Shown: in pieces, positions 41,484 through 50,216 of the stretch
Layout: each line of letters begins with the position of its first letter
Position numbering within the stretch: position 1 is the first letter of the stretch
NCBI RefSeq assembly: GCF_000003815.2
Contig: NC_049980.1
Location: 24,970,660 to 25,034,659, forward strand
Source: Branchiostoma floridae
Lineage: Eukaryota > Chordata > Leptocardii > Amphioxiformes > Branchiostomatidae
Direction: 5' to 3'
DNA length: 64,000 bases
Notes under the pieces: model-generated
What the model saw: only the letters and a program-made list of their open reading frames with translations
Database searches by the model: none
What the model was told of the DNA's origin: nothing
Made by a program: the position numbers and the translations under genes

Positions 41484-41789
41484 GGAGCCTCTGTTTGAGA
41501 GGAAGTACTTCAGGTATGCACAGGTAAATGGTATGCTCTGCCACAAAAATATTATGTAATGAGTTGCCATGTGTATTTAAGAAATGGAAACTACAACACC
41601 ATAGAGGCAAATCTTCTGTTTTCTGCTCTGACAGTTGCACTAAATAAAGTATATGGAATAGATGTCTCAACCTGTTACAAAGTGAATCAGCCCACAAAGG
41701 TGTTGTTGGAATGTCCATCTATAAAGTCAAGGCTGTTTTTCGCCAAACAAATTGTGAAGCAAGTATTCAGACTTGAAAGGATGCAATAA
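41484..41789 (+). CDS. Candidate last two exons of an unidentified gene
   Basis: After acceptor CTTTAG, 41484-41513 codes EPLFERKYF and two bases of Arg. A 68-base GT..AG intron (41514-41581) then joins in frame to 41582-41789, giving RNGNYNTIEANLLFSAL through FRLERMQ and a stop. The stop TAA overlaps a poly(A) signal AATAAA (41785-41790). Codon use and composition look coding and I recognise no family. The gene would converge tail-to-tail on HM13. Upstream exons were not found; a TE or pseudogene remnant is possible. Confidence 0.3.
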
Positions 41790-42198
41790 ATAACTTTGTC
41801 CATACTGTAAATTATGATTTAAGCTATGTGACTTTTGGTCATTACCTCCACACTAACAATGTTCAAAGCTGCTGATATCTAGGATAAGTACAACAAAGAA
41901 AAGAAAGAACCTCAAAAACTAACGAATGTAGTACATTTATATGTGTATCTACAGTTATAATTCTTGTGTATATGTAATCAAAACTAAAGTTGCCGTGCCC
42001 CCTTGAAGATAGTGGTATCATCTTCTCTTTCATGACTTAGAGTACTGATCTAGACAATACCATTGTATCCAAAGGAGGGTTTTCTACGATACTTATTGCC
42101 TCCCCCTAAGGAAAGGATTTCCAACTAAATATTACCTTCCTCTCAGTGAAACCTTTGGAATCTACCTGTCCAGGGAGGCATGTCTCTCCCTTTTTTGC

Positions 42199-42283
42199 TC
42201 ATTTGTCTTTTTTCACTTCCTGTTTCCCTTCCTTGTCATTGGCAGTTCCTTCAGCGGTTTTCTCTTCTGGACTGTCCTCATAG
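42199..42283 (-). CDS. HM13: HM13 exon 12: cytosolic tail and stop
   Basis: Completes Gly354 and codes YEDSPEEKTAEG through EVKKDK, then TGA. The highly charged tail ends KKDK, which fits the KKXX retrieval signal of ER membrane proteins; the human protein ends KKEK. Acceptor CTGTCTCAG. Confidence 0.93.
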
Positions 42284-45200
42284 CTGAGACAGAAAAGAAC
42301 TGTCGGTTAAAACATGTTTTTGTTTTTTCAAACTGATACGCGCTGGTAGGGTTAGCTCAGGAGAAAGTATACCGTAACAGTATTGAAGAAATACCCATTT
42401 TGTTAGAAAAAAAATTACAACAAAGGTTGCAAATTATTAGGTTACATTTAAATTTCAATAGTTTTATAAACAAATCAATTCATACGATAGATGCCATTAT
42501 GAAACACTCGATGAAGGAGAACTTGCAAGGCAGTGCACAAGCACCATCTAGCATTTCACTGCAAAAGTGCAGCTAATCTGACTCACCCAGACATCTGCAC
42601 TAGCTCCCCCTTCACAAGTGCCACAAACAGTGGTGCCCCCACACAGGCAGGCACCAGGTACAGCAGGGCAGGCTGTGGAAGATGAGCCAAAACATCAGAA
42701 AACGCTGCTCAAAATGTACTTCTTAGCAGAAAAACGATGGGTAGAGTGAAGAGAGAGGGTGATAATGGCTGGCCCCAAATATGTATGACCAAAATTCATG
42801 GAAGATGTCAAAGACATGAACATTATGGTCTTAGGTATGGTGTCTCATTTGAATACTGAGAGGCTAAAATAATCATGCTACTGTCTGATAGTAAGTCCTG
42901 TTAATCATCAATGCAAGCATGTGATAATCTTATGTTAGGTAAAGTTAAGCTTACTTTGTTTAACAAGCAATCGGCAACCGTGTTTTACTGAGCATTTGTT
43001 TGGCTGTATATCAAAAAGCTAATATTTGATAAAACTTAAATCAAAATTGAGGGAACTATGCTTTGTTTTAATCTCGAAACTCCAGCGCCCTCAAACAAAC
43101 CATTGAGTTGCTCAAGCTGACAAGGAGAGACCAGTGCTGTTGCCAATCTCACCTGTGCATGCTTGAAGACGTGCATGATGAATATTGTGACCAGCAGGCC
43201 AACGAAGTAGGCGATGAAACTGCAGTAGAAATACAGCTTGCTGTCCTTCTTCAGGCTGTGGGGAGGGCACATGGATGTAAGTGGAGGAGGTTACTGCTAA
43301 ACTGGTTGGTGCCGCCTTATTTCAAAACCTTTTTTTTTAAACTAAAATATTTCAGAATGTGAATTAGAGTTTGTTACTTTGTGGTGTTAAAAAGTATTCT
43401 TATAACACACTACAAAAATTAAAGGATGCGAATTAGAATTTGTTACTTTTTGATGCCTAAAAGTATCATTGTGACATACTATACAAAAACTGTGAAATTA
43501 CAACTTGTTGTCTTCTGCAATCACCAATTTTATTCCGCAAAATGCAGTTTGCACAACAAACAAACATGTATCAGGGACACCCAAAGTGTGACAATTTCCC
43601 TTTCTGCACTCACCTGACATCAAAACGGAGTAGCAAAGCTATAAATATGCCTGCAACAAAGAGATAGACAATTCAGCATGACATATCAACAATACATATC
43701 TTGGAATAACTTCACAAGTACAGTATCAAAATATATGTATTAATAGAATACAACTGTAATTTTTTTTCCAGTAATAATTCTCATCTGCTACTTTCAGAAG
43801 TGTCCAAGTTAGTGGTCTGAGGTTACCTCTGGGTTTCCAGCTGACCCTGCGCATGAAAAGCAGCATCCTTACCAATCACACCGCACAGGGACATTACTAA
43901 ATTACCACATGTGCACACACACACACCCCTTCCTCCACTATCCTGGAATGACAATATCCCCCACCCCCGTGTACACTAAAACACACCCAGTAACTTTCTA
44001 GCGAGGACAGGTCAACGACAATTACTACGGTGTGAATAGCCCGAATGAGTGGCGGGCCATTGTCACCCTGTCTATCATGTAAATGTCATAAACACACACC
44101 AAGCAGGCACTGTGCGGAAGTTCACACAAACAATTGATCTATATAACCTCCTTCTTCTATTTATAACGGTTAAAAAGTTAACGTGGACCTGTTTTTACGA
44201 TGACCAAAAGGTGAAGAGACTAAAGAAATCTTACGACTTCAGAAGTTTTTGAAATGATAGACCCGCAACAATTTTTGTCTCGTATTATCACGCGCTCCGT
44301 CAGTTTAGTTGTATTAGCACACCTATACACATCGTAATGTATCTTGGCGTAGTGGATTAACGATTAGACTTTTTAACTAATGATCTCGGGTTCGAATCCA
44401 AGTTGGTGTACTTTCTTTTTTTTCGATGATATTTCACTATTTATCACTTATACGATCGTTCATATTGAAATTTTGATTTCATAAGGGTTTGCTTCTTGTG
44501 TTCATTTCATACTAACCTTCTTGATACTATCTATTTGCACTATTACAGTGTGTATTTATTGACATATATTGGAGTGATATATGGTAGTTTATTGTTGAAA
44601 CATTACAGATCTGGCGGTATGGTTTACAAACATGTATTCGCAACTCGTCTGAGAAAAGGAAACAAATGAAAGAGAGACCTTGCAGACAATCCTAGTTAAA
44701 TGGGCACAATATACAGTCTTCATACATACCTTGTAGCGGTATTTCGAAAATTGAACGCAAAAGAATCATGGTACGCAGTTCTAACTCAGTACAAGTAAGA
44801 ATGTGACTTTATTGCATTAGGAAATATAACGTTTGACTCCAAATAACTAGCAAACTATTGAAAGAAAAGGGTCGACGAAAAATCGCTAATCAACAGACAA
44901 TTGGCGTGAACTATTCATCCCTGTCCCTCGCGTGCCACTAGACCAATACGTGGTAATTGGGTACTTTGCATGTGAAGGGATCGTGTCCTCGCTAGAAATC
45001 TACTGGTTGTGTTTTAGTAACGAGCCCCCACCCCCCCTAGTTCTACTCTACCCTACCCTACCCACTCATACCCCTTTCTCCACTGACCTGGAATGACGAT
45101 ATCTCCCAGCCCCAGCATGGCAAAGTTGTTGGCCTCCAGCCCTTTCTCCAGGATGTCCTGTGGGAACACCACTGCAGGGAAGGGAACAGAAATGATCTGT

Positions 45201-48200
45201 CAGTAAGCAGGTGTGCCAAGTCTCCATGTAGCTGGTAAAACAATTCTGTTCTACAGTTATTGTATATAACAAAGGGTAGTTAAAGTGGTCAAGAAATTCA
45301 TAAAAGAAAAGCGCACTGTAGTATTGCGGTTTGTCGGAAAGTGTGAACTCTGGGTGATGGAACAACAATGAACTGCCAAGTCTCTAGGTAAAGTTAAACC
45401 GACATGCTTTTATCTTCTGGAACACTCCCAAACTGATGTAGGCACATGCTACAAAAAAAAAACAACTCCCAATCTTTTAAAAGTCATGTCTAATCATAAG
45501 AGACAAACCCTGCCCAAACATGTATAGCATACCAGATGAGCTGATCTGGTTGGACAGCAGGTTTTCTCAGACAGTTTTACTTTTACTTACACTTGATTGG
45601 TGCCTCAAAGGACTTGGCTACTGACACCATGACGTTAGTGCCGAAGACCTGGGACGAACCAAACACCTGTATGAGACAAACATGCGCAACATAAGTGAGC
45701 AGAAAATGAAGCAAAACAACACGAACACCAACAGTTCTGATCATCATCATATCTTATCGCTCCATCTCTGTATCCAGCAGCAGGCTGCCTCTTCTGATGA
45801 TTAGAGGCTACATAGAATTACACGCATTGCAGATACTTATTGTATCCAAAAATGTCATATGCATGACAAACTGCAGTAGATGAGCAAATTGAGACAATTA
45901 TCAACAAGGCAAATTGATGGTCTCCAAAGCTAGTTACCACAATGTCCATGGCTATCACTACTGCTCATTTATGATATGGAAGATGTGTCACAGGCTGACA
46001 GTCAGGTACAACCTTGTCCCAAACAATAATCTATCTACATATGTTTAACAGGATTGATTGATCTGAAACAGAGAAACATTTTACCAAAGCTTTACAAACT
46101 ACCACCGACAAAACGTCTGCATAGCTTGTTCCTGATATTCCTCAGACTTACCCAGAATATGTCATAAATGAAGAGTCCCCCCAACAATATGCACCCCATG
46201 GTGACTTACCCAGAAAATGTCATAAATGAAGAGTCCCCCCCAACAATATGCACCCCGTGGTGACTTACCCAGAATATGTCATAAATGAAGAGTCACCCCA
46301 ACAATATGCACCCAGTGGTGACTTACCCAGAATATGTCATAAATGAAGAGTCCCCCCAACAACATGCACCCCGTGGTGACTTACCCAGAATATGACATAA
46401 ATGAAGAGTCCCCCCAACAATATGCACTCCATGATGACTTACCCAGAATATGTCATAAATGAAGAGTCCCCCCAACAATATGCACCCATGGTGACTTTAA
46501 CCAGAATATGTCATAAATGAAGAGTCCCCCCAACAATATGCACCAATGGTGACTTACCCAGAATATGTCATAAATGAAGAGTCCTCCCAACAATATGCAC
46601 TCCATGGTGACTTACCCAGAATATGTCATAAATGAAGAGTCCCCCCAACAATATGCACCCAGTGGTGACGCTGTTCAGCTGCAGTAGCTCGACACCGTTC
46701 AGGGCAAACGCCAGCCCAAACAGGTTATTGGCCACCCAGTGCTGCAAGCAACAGGAAAACAAAAATCAACAAACAAAACCCTTAAAATCAAATCCACTTT
46801 TTTCACTCACACAATCACTCCATTAACTTTGCCATGGCATATTTAAGGGGTCCTTTTTTCTTCACATGTAATTTGTTGCCAATTATCACATTTAAGTATA
46901 TCTATACACAAGCCGTGACAATAGTATAAAACTATCTTTTGTCAGATTTTAGCATGGCAACTAATCCTTCAAAGGAAAAAGTATATATATTCAGAGTCAA
47001 TGCTGAAGTTATGTCTTAGACCCACTCAATTAATGTAAAATAACCAATTCAGTAGAAAGGTTATCAAAACCAGTTTTCCATGTACTGACCTTCTTCATGA
47101 GATACCAGACTCCAATGGCTGTACAGATGCCCAGACACACCAGGTCCTTACGGTCAAAGTGGTAGTCCATCAATTCTACAGAGATAATAAATTGCACATT
47201 GGTTAAATAGCACACAACAGTATAGTGTACAAGTTTCAAATTACCTACAAATAAATGTAAATCCAAACGTTAACAATAGAGAACATGGGTAGTGAGAAGT
47301 TATCTAAGGCTAGATAAACCTTTACCTTCCTCCTTGTCTGGCTTCCCCTGAGCAAACTTCAGGTGGTAGTCTTGGTTGGGGAAGGAGGCAGGAATCAGGG
47401 CATTTACCACTGGGCTGTACAGAAATAAAAATGCACTTCATACAGGGTAGTAAAGAGTTAACACAACCTACCACTAATCACCTTCTATGACTAGTGATTT
47501 TCTTTGGCATACAGTAGAAATTTCTTTTTTGTTCACCTATCAACAATATCAAACAAAACTCACATTATTCTTACACATATAAACTATAACAGTAATTATG
47601 GTAATCCAATTAAGAACCAAGACGTACCTTAAGATGTGTGCAAGTGCCAAGACTCCCAGGAAGAAGAAGTAGAAGGCAAGGAGCAGGTTGATGTACTCCT
47701 TGGAAAAGATCTGGAACATATCACAAGAAACAGGCAATATAAATTGTAATGAAGAGAAGGAGGCCACAGCACTCAATTTAGGAACAGCTCACAGTGCTGT
47801 TGGTAATCTGTCTTTCTCTAGTTCCAAGCATATGCTGTATACTTTGCTATCTTACACTGTGTTACACATTGGCCACGAGCTTATTGGGCCTACTCCTCAA
47901 CGACCTGACCAGCAGAGGGGCTGCTAGAAGCTAGATTTAGTCAAGCTACTTTCCTGCTGCATCTTTCATCTGTAATATTTATGGAAATATTGTAACCTCT
48001 CAAATTTTGTGAATGCATGTCATCTTACCTGGAAGAACATGTAGAGCCCAAAGAGGGTACAGCTGGCAATGATGGGGAACATGGCAGCATCCTTACTGGT
48101 CATGGTCTCCCCCTTCTCCCCAGACTCCTGTAATAACAGAAACAGACAGGACTCTCACCAGATGATTATTATTATAAAATACACATGAAAGACAATCTAG

Positions 48201-49711
48201 AGTCCATTCCAAGACACCGTGCGGATGTTTGTGGCCATTGTTTAGAATTGATTTTAAAGATTTGTAATTATATGTCTAGGACATTTGATACTTCAGAAAT
48301 ATTTCTAACACTGTTTCAACTTTATAAATATTTCCCTGGTCCCGTAAAACTTTAGAAATATTCATCGTGTGGAATTGGATACTTCTAATGGTTTCTAAAT
48401 AATGATAACAGCATTCTACCATTATTTACCATTTTCTACCATTTTTTGTAAATGGTTCAGTGGGCTGGGAAGATAGCAATTCACACATCCTTGCAAAGTA
48501 TGGTTGGGTGCCATGTAACAATGGCCCACCACAAAGGATCCACCAGTGCCCAGCAGTGAAATCTAAAAATATACAGATACAACAATGGGGCTTACTTTTA
48601 TGGGGGCAATAAACTAATTTAACCATTTGGCGAGGTTTACCATTTTTTTGTAAATATTTGTAAACATCAAATAATCACACAGAGGTTTCACAATTATTCT
48701 AAATAAAGATATTTTTGTACAGTTACTTTCAAAATGTTTCTAAAATATTCAAAGGAATTCAAATATATGAGTACTTTCTCAGTCAATTTTTTAAAAATAA
48801 TTTAATTATTGTGGCTCAGATATTCTTTTATTCAAAATAATTCAGACTAATTATAAATATCGCCTAAAAACCCTCATGGTGTCTTGGAATGGACTCTACT
48901 CACTTTTGGATACAGTCCAAATCAAACATGTGGAACATATGCTGTTTTTTCTTGCCTTTTCTCCTTACTCAACAAAGACATGTACATCTTGCCAAGATCG
49001 CGACAATTTCGTTTCTACCTGAATACAGAAATCCCTACACTACAGACATTTCGCATTTTCACGCTCTTCAACCTGTACACGCTCTTGACCAATCAGCGCC
49101 CGCCCAGTTGCATGCTGATGACGACTTCCGGTTTTGTGCCAAGAAACACAATCTTCATCTTGCCAAGACGCAGACAACTTGAGGCCCCAGACCAAACTCA
49201 TTTTGTAGCATTCGGCACAATCAAATCAACCATACTATTTAGCATGACACAAAGGAAACCAAACAGAGCGTAGTCGTCACCATATGGTTCGTATTTGCTT
49301 CAGCAACACGCATAGACCAGGAAAATTTCGAAAGACGCACAGACTTGCAACGAAAAAAAGGGGTAAAATCCATAACCTAACGCACCTCTTACGGTTTGAA
49401 GACTTGTAAATACTAGCTAGGAATACTAAAATAAAGACTACTCTTATCAAACCGCGACGAGAAAGACTACTGGCGTAAAACCCATACAACAAAATTGATA
49501 CCTTTTGTTCCTTATGGTACCTGACCGAACGAAAAGCGCCCACAAATATGGGTATGAGCGCCATCACCACCAGACTGCTGTACGCTACAGCCATCCCCTC
49601 GGGGGTGGACGGCACTCTGGCCGTGCCGTTGACGGCCTCCGTCCCGTTCATGGTTTCGTTCAGGGCCGCAGCCGCCTCCGAAGCCACATTTTCTGCCACA
49701 CTGTCCGCCAT
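42199..49711 (-). CDS. HM13: Signal peptide peptidase (minor histocompatibility antigen H13), complete 12-exon gene
   Basis: Encodes a multipass ER intramembrane aspartyl protease (family A22B) that cleaves signal-peptide remnants inside the membrane. Coding exons, 5' to 3' on the minus strand: 49711-49502, 48127-48029, 47710-47628, 47414-47326, 47175-47090, 46741-46616, 45648-45591, 45171-45088, 43650-43614, 43255-43153, 42672-42587, 42283-42199. All introns are GT..AG and the reading phases join without a break into 381 codons plus TGA; human HM13 has 377. Visible hallmarks are PSTPEG before TM1, the YD motif (Asp228), LGLGD (Asp274), QPALLY (the PAL motif, 326-328) and a C-terminal KKDK that fits KKXX ER retrieval. 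Three N-glycosylation sequons (N18, N22, N28) lie in the N-terminal tail. The initiator ATG sits in a YY1-type motif. A TATAAA on the minus strand at 41941-41936 is a weak poly(A)-signal candidate. Introns 1, 6 and 8 carry unusual repeats, described separately. Confidence 0.96.
42587..42672 (-). CDS. HM13: HM13 exon 11 (PAL motif, TM9)
   Basis: Codes residues 326-353, PALLYLVPACVGAPLFVALV then KGELVQMS. The PAL motif shapes the active site in this protease family. Acceptor TTCCACAG, donor TCTGG followed by GTGAGT. Confidence 0.95.
43153..43255 (-). CDS. HM13: HM13 exon 10 (TM8)
   Basis: Completes Ser291 and codes residues 292-325: LKKDSKLYFYCSFIAYFVG through IMHVFKHAQ. The final Gln begins the QPALLY motif. 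Acceptor CCCCACAG, donor CAG followed by GTGAGA, phase 0. Confidence 0.95.
43614..43650 (-). CDS. HM13: HM13 exon 9 (micro-exon)
   Basis: A 37-base exon completing Gly279 and coding IFIALLLRFDV (280-290). Acceptor TTGTTGCAG, donor CAG followed by GTGAGT. Human HM13 has GIFIALLLRFDIS at this place. Confidence 0.94.
43922..43969 (-). pseudogene. Decayed copy of HM13 exon 8 3' end and donor region in intron 8
   Basis: On the plus strand about 48 bases match 45066-45113 with roughly seven differences. On the minus strand the copy reads as TGVGDIVIPG where the real exon has LGLGDIVIPG, so the GxGD codons survive. The donor GTCAGT has become GATAGT and cannot be spliced conventionally. Upstream of the copy the frame soon meets a stop, so it is a fragment and not an alternative exon. 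Confidence 0.75.
43975..45018. mobile_element. About 1-kb element with 35-bp terminal inverted repeats in HM13 intron 8
   Basis: The left end 43975-44009 (starting ACTAAAACACA, ending GCGAGGACA) is the inverse complement of 44984-45018 with three mismatches in 35. The inside has no long reading frame, so this is a non-autonomous element. It contains a tRNA-like stretch at 44339-44411. I could not find a target-site duplication. One flank is the intron just past exon 8; the other is the exon 8-like fragment. Confidence 0.7.
44339..44411 (+). repeat. tRNA-like sequence (pseudogene or SINE head)
   Basis: An A-box-like TGGCGTAGTGG (44345-44355) and a perfect B box GGTTCGAATCC (44389-44399) are spaced as in a tRNA. 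An ATTAG/CTAAT stem encloses a T-rich loop resembling a Lys-TTT anticodon arm. The T stem does not pair beyond the B-box core and the anticodon loop is nine bases, so a functional tRNA is unlikely. Confidence 0.4.
45088..45171 (-). CDS. HM13: HM13 exon 8: TM7 with second catalytic aspartate (GLGD)
   Basis: Completes Leu251 and codes residues 252-278: VFPQDILEKGLEANNFAM then LGLGDIVIP. Asp274 of GLGD is the second active-site residue. The donor is CCAG followed by GTCAGT, phase 1. A mutated copy of the exon's 3' end lies in the following intron at 43922-43969. Confidence 0.95.
45591..45648 (-). CDS. HM13: HM13 exon 7
   Basis: Codes residues 232-250 (VFGTNVMVSVAKSFEAPIK) plus the first base of Leu251. 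The acceptor TTCGTCCCAG at 45650/45649 gives the exact family sequence FWVFGTNV. A second AG 18 nt upstream (exon start 45666) would insert VFGSSQ in frame. The donor is AAGT followed by GTAAGT. Confidence 0.9.
46147..46669 (-). repeat. Nine-copy 58-bp tandem array of the exon 6 3' end plus splice donor
   Basis: Nine head-to-tail units of 57-59 bp begin at 46147, 46205, 46264, 46322, 46380, 46438, 46495, 46553 and 46611. The last (46611-46669) is the functional end of HM13 exon 6. Each unit on the minus strand contains the codons for CILLGGLFIYDIFW followed by a donor-like GTAAGTCACC. Units differ by scattered substitutions; one donor (46495) reads GTTAAAG. The true intron sequence GTAAGTCTGAGG appears only after the last unit, so the array grew by repeating exon plus donor. 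The repeat edge is a shared GTC. Confidence 0.93.
46616..46741 (-). CDS. HM13: HM13 exon 6: TM6 with first catalytic aspartate (YD)
   Basis: Codes residues 190-231: HWVANNLFGLAFALNGVELL through GGLFIYDIFW. Tyr227-Asp228 is the YD active-site motif of presenilin/SPP-type proteases. The donor is TTCTGG followed by GTAAGTC. Its last 51 bases plus 7 intron bases are the unit of the downstream nine-copy array. Only this first donor preserves the frame, because reading on to the second copy meets a stop. Confidence 0.95.
47090..47175 (-). CDS. HM13: HM13 exon 5
   Basis: Completes Glu161 and codes residues 162-189. It contains DRKDLVCLGICTAIGVWYL, a membrane segment close to human DTKDLVCLGLSSIVGVWYL. 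The donor is AAG followed by GTCAGT, phase 0. Confidence 0.95.
47326..47414 (-). CDS. HM13: HM13 exon 4
   Basis: Completes Ser131 and codes to residue 160: SPVVNALIPASFPNQDYH, then a charged GKPDKEE stretch. The PASFPN core is conserved in vertebrate HM13. The donor is GAAG followed by GTAAAG, phase 1. Confidence 0.94.
47628..47710 (-). CDS. HM13: HM13 exon 3 (TM3)
   Basis: Codes residues 104-130 plus two bases of Ser131. The IFSKEYINLLLAFYFFFLG segment matches the family's IFSQEYINLLLSMYFF. The donor is AAG followed by GTACGT, phase 2. Confidence 0.95.
48029..48127 (-). CDS. HM13: HM13 exon 2
   Basis: Codes residues 71-103: ESGEKGETMTSKDAAMFP, then a TM2 stretch ending GLYMFFQ. The acceptor is TTATTACAG and the donor is CAG followed by GTAAGA. 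TMTSKDAAMFPIIASCTL lines up with the conserved ETITSRDAARFPIIASCTL segment of vertebrate signal peptide peptidase. Confidence 0.95.
48198..48898. mobile_element. 701-bp terminal-inverted-repeat element in HM13 intron 1
   Basis: The ends are inverted copies of TAGAGTCCATTCCAAGACACC at 48198-48218 and 48878-48898 (21 of 21), extending a few bases with mismatches. The interior is AT-rich, with repeated AAATATTT(C/G) and TACCATTTT-type words and no coding potential. The TA at each extreme could be a TA target duplication, as in Tc1/mariner-like MITEs, but that is inference. Confidence 0.7.
49502..49711 (-). CDS. HM13: HM13 exon 1: start, luminal N-tail and TM1
   Basis: Codes residues 1-70. It starts MADSVAEN, carries the NET, NGT and NGT sequons, then PSTPEGMAVAYSS and a hydrophobic TM1 (about residues 42-60), and ends RSVRYHKEQK. 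The donor is AAAAG followed by GTATCA, phase 0, chosen because it joins exon 2 in frame. An upstream CAG/GTACCA donor would not keep the frame. Confidence 0.93.
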
Positions 49712-49741
49712 CTTGGGGAAGGAATGAGCGAGACCAATTGG
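49704..49741 (-). promoter_or_regulatory. HM13 core promoter: YY1-type motif over the start codon and CCAAT box
   Basis: On the minus strand the sequence reads CCAAGATGGCGGAC across the initiator ATG (49714-49704 for AAGATGGCGGA). This is the classic YY1-binding element often found over the start region of TATA-less housekeeping genes. A palindromic CCAATTGG lies just upstream at 49734-49741. No TATA box is visible. The role is inferred from the motifs. Confidence 0.5.
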
Positions 49742-50003
49742 AAAGGAGGGGAAGAGCTGTTATTAAAATGGATTATTCGAAAGTTATCAATTCCATAACC
49801 ACATTCCAATAAACAAAATAATAAGACTATCAATAAAATATGCAAACTTTTGTAGTTATTTACATACGTTTTTGTATATATGCAAGAAAAATAATGTATT
49901 TTTAAAAGACAAATTTTGTCACCCCCAAATAAATTTGAATATACTGTTCCAAAAAGTAGTGACGACATAGATGCAAGTACGCCACATACTGGTGGGAAGT
50001 GCC

Positions 50004-50216
50004 AATCTTCAAGCAGATGTAAACGGGTTCTTTAAACCATTAATATATATCATCTGGTGTATTTTGCCAACCAGTAGGTACCCAAAGTATGAGTAATGAG
50101 GCTGTTTAACGTGGTCGAGGTACCTCCTCGAGCACGGGACCCAGAACACTGAGTAGTTAGTGTAGCAAAAACAGCGATGATGAGTCAGATCATATGCTTA
50201 CATCTGCTTGGAGATT
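50004..50216. mobile_element. 213-bp AAGCAGATGTAA-ended element containing a dispersed repeat
   Basis: The ends AATCTTCAAGCAGATGTAA (50004-50022) and TTACATCTGCTTGGAGATT (50198-50216) are near-perfect inverse copies. Inside, 50056-50119 matches 38226-38289 at about 61 of 64 positions. Further inside is a CGTGGTCGAGG..CTCCTCGAGCACG hairpin. Confidence 0.75.

Noticed and set aside
46147-46610. Tandem 58-bp array as a CRISPR array or as alternative coding exons
   Set aside because: There are no spacers, and each unit is an exon-donor copy without its own acceptor. Reading through shifts the frame to a stop.
49510-49530. Alternative HM13 exon 1 donor at CAG/GTACCA
   Set aside because: It would not join exon 2 in the phase needed for the conserved ESGEK..TSKDAA sequence.
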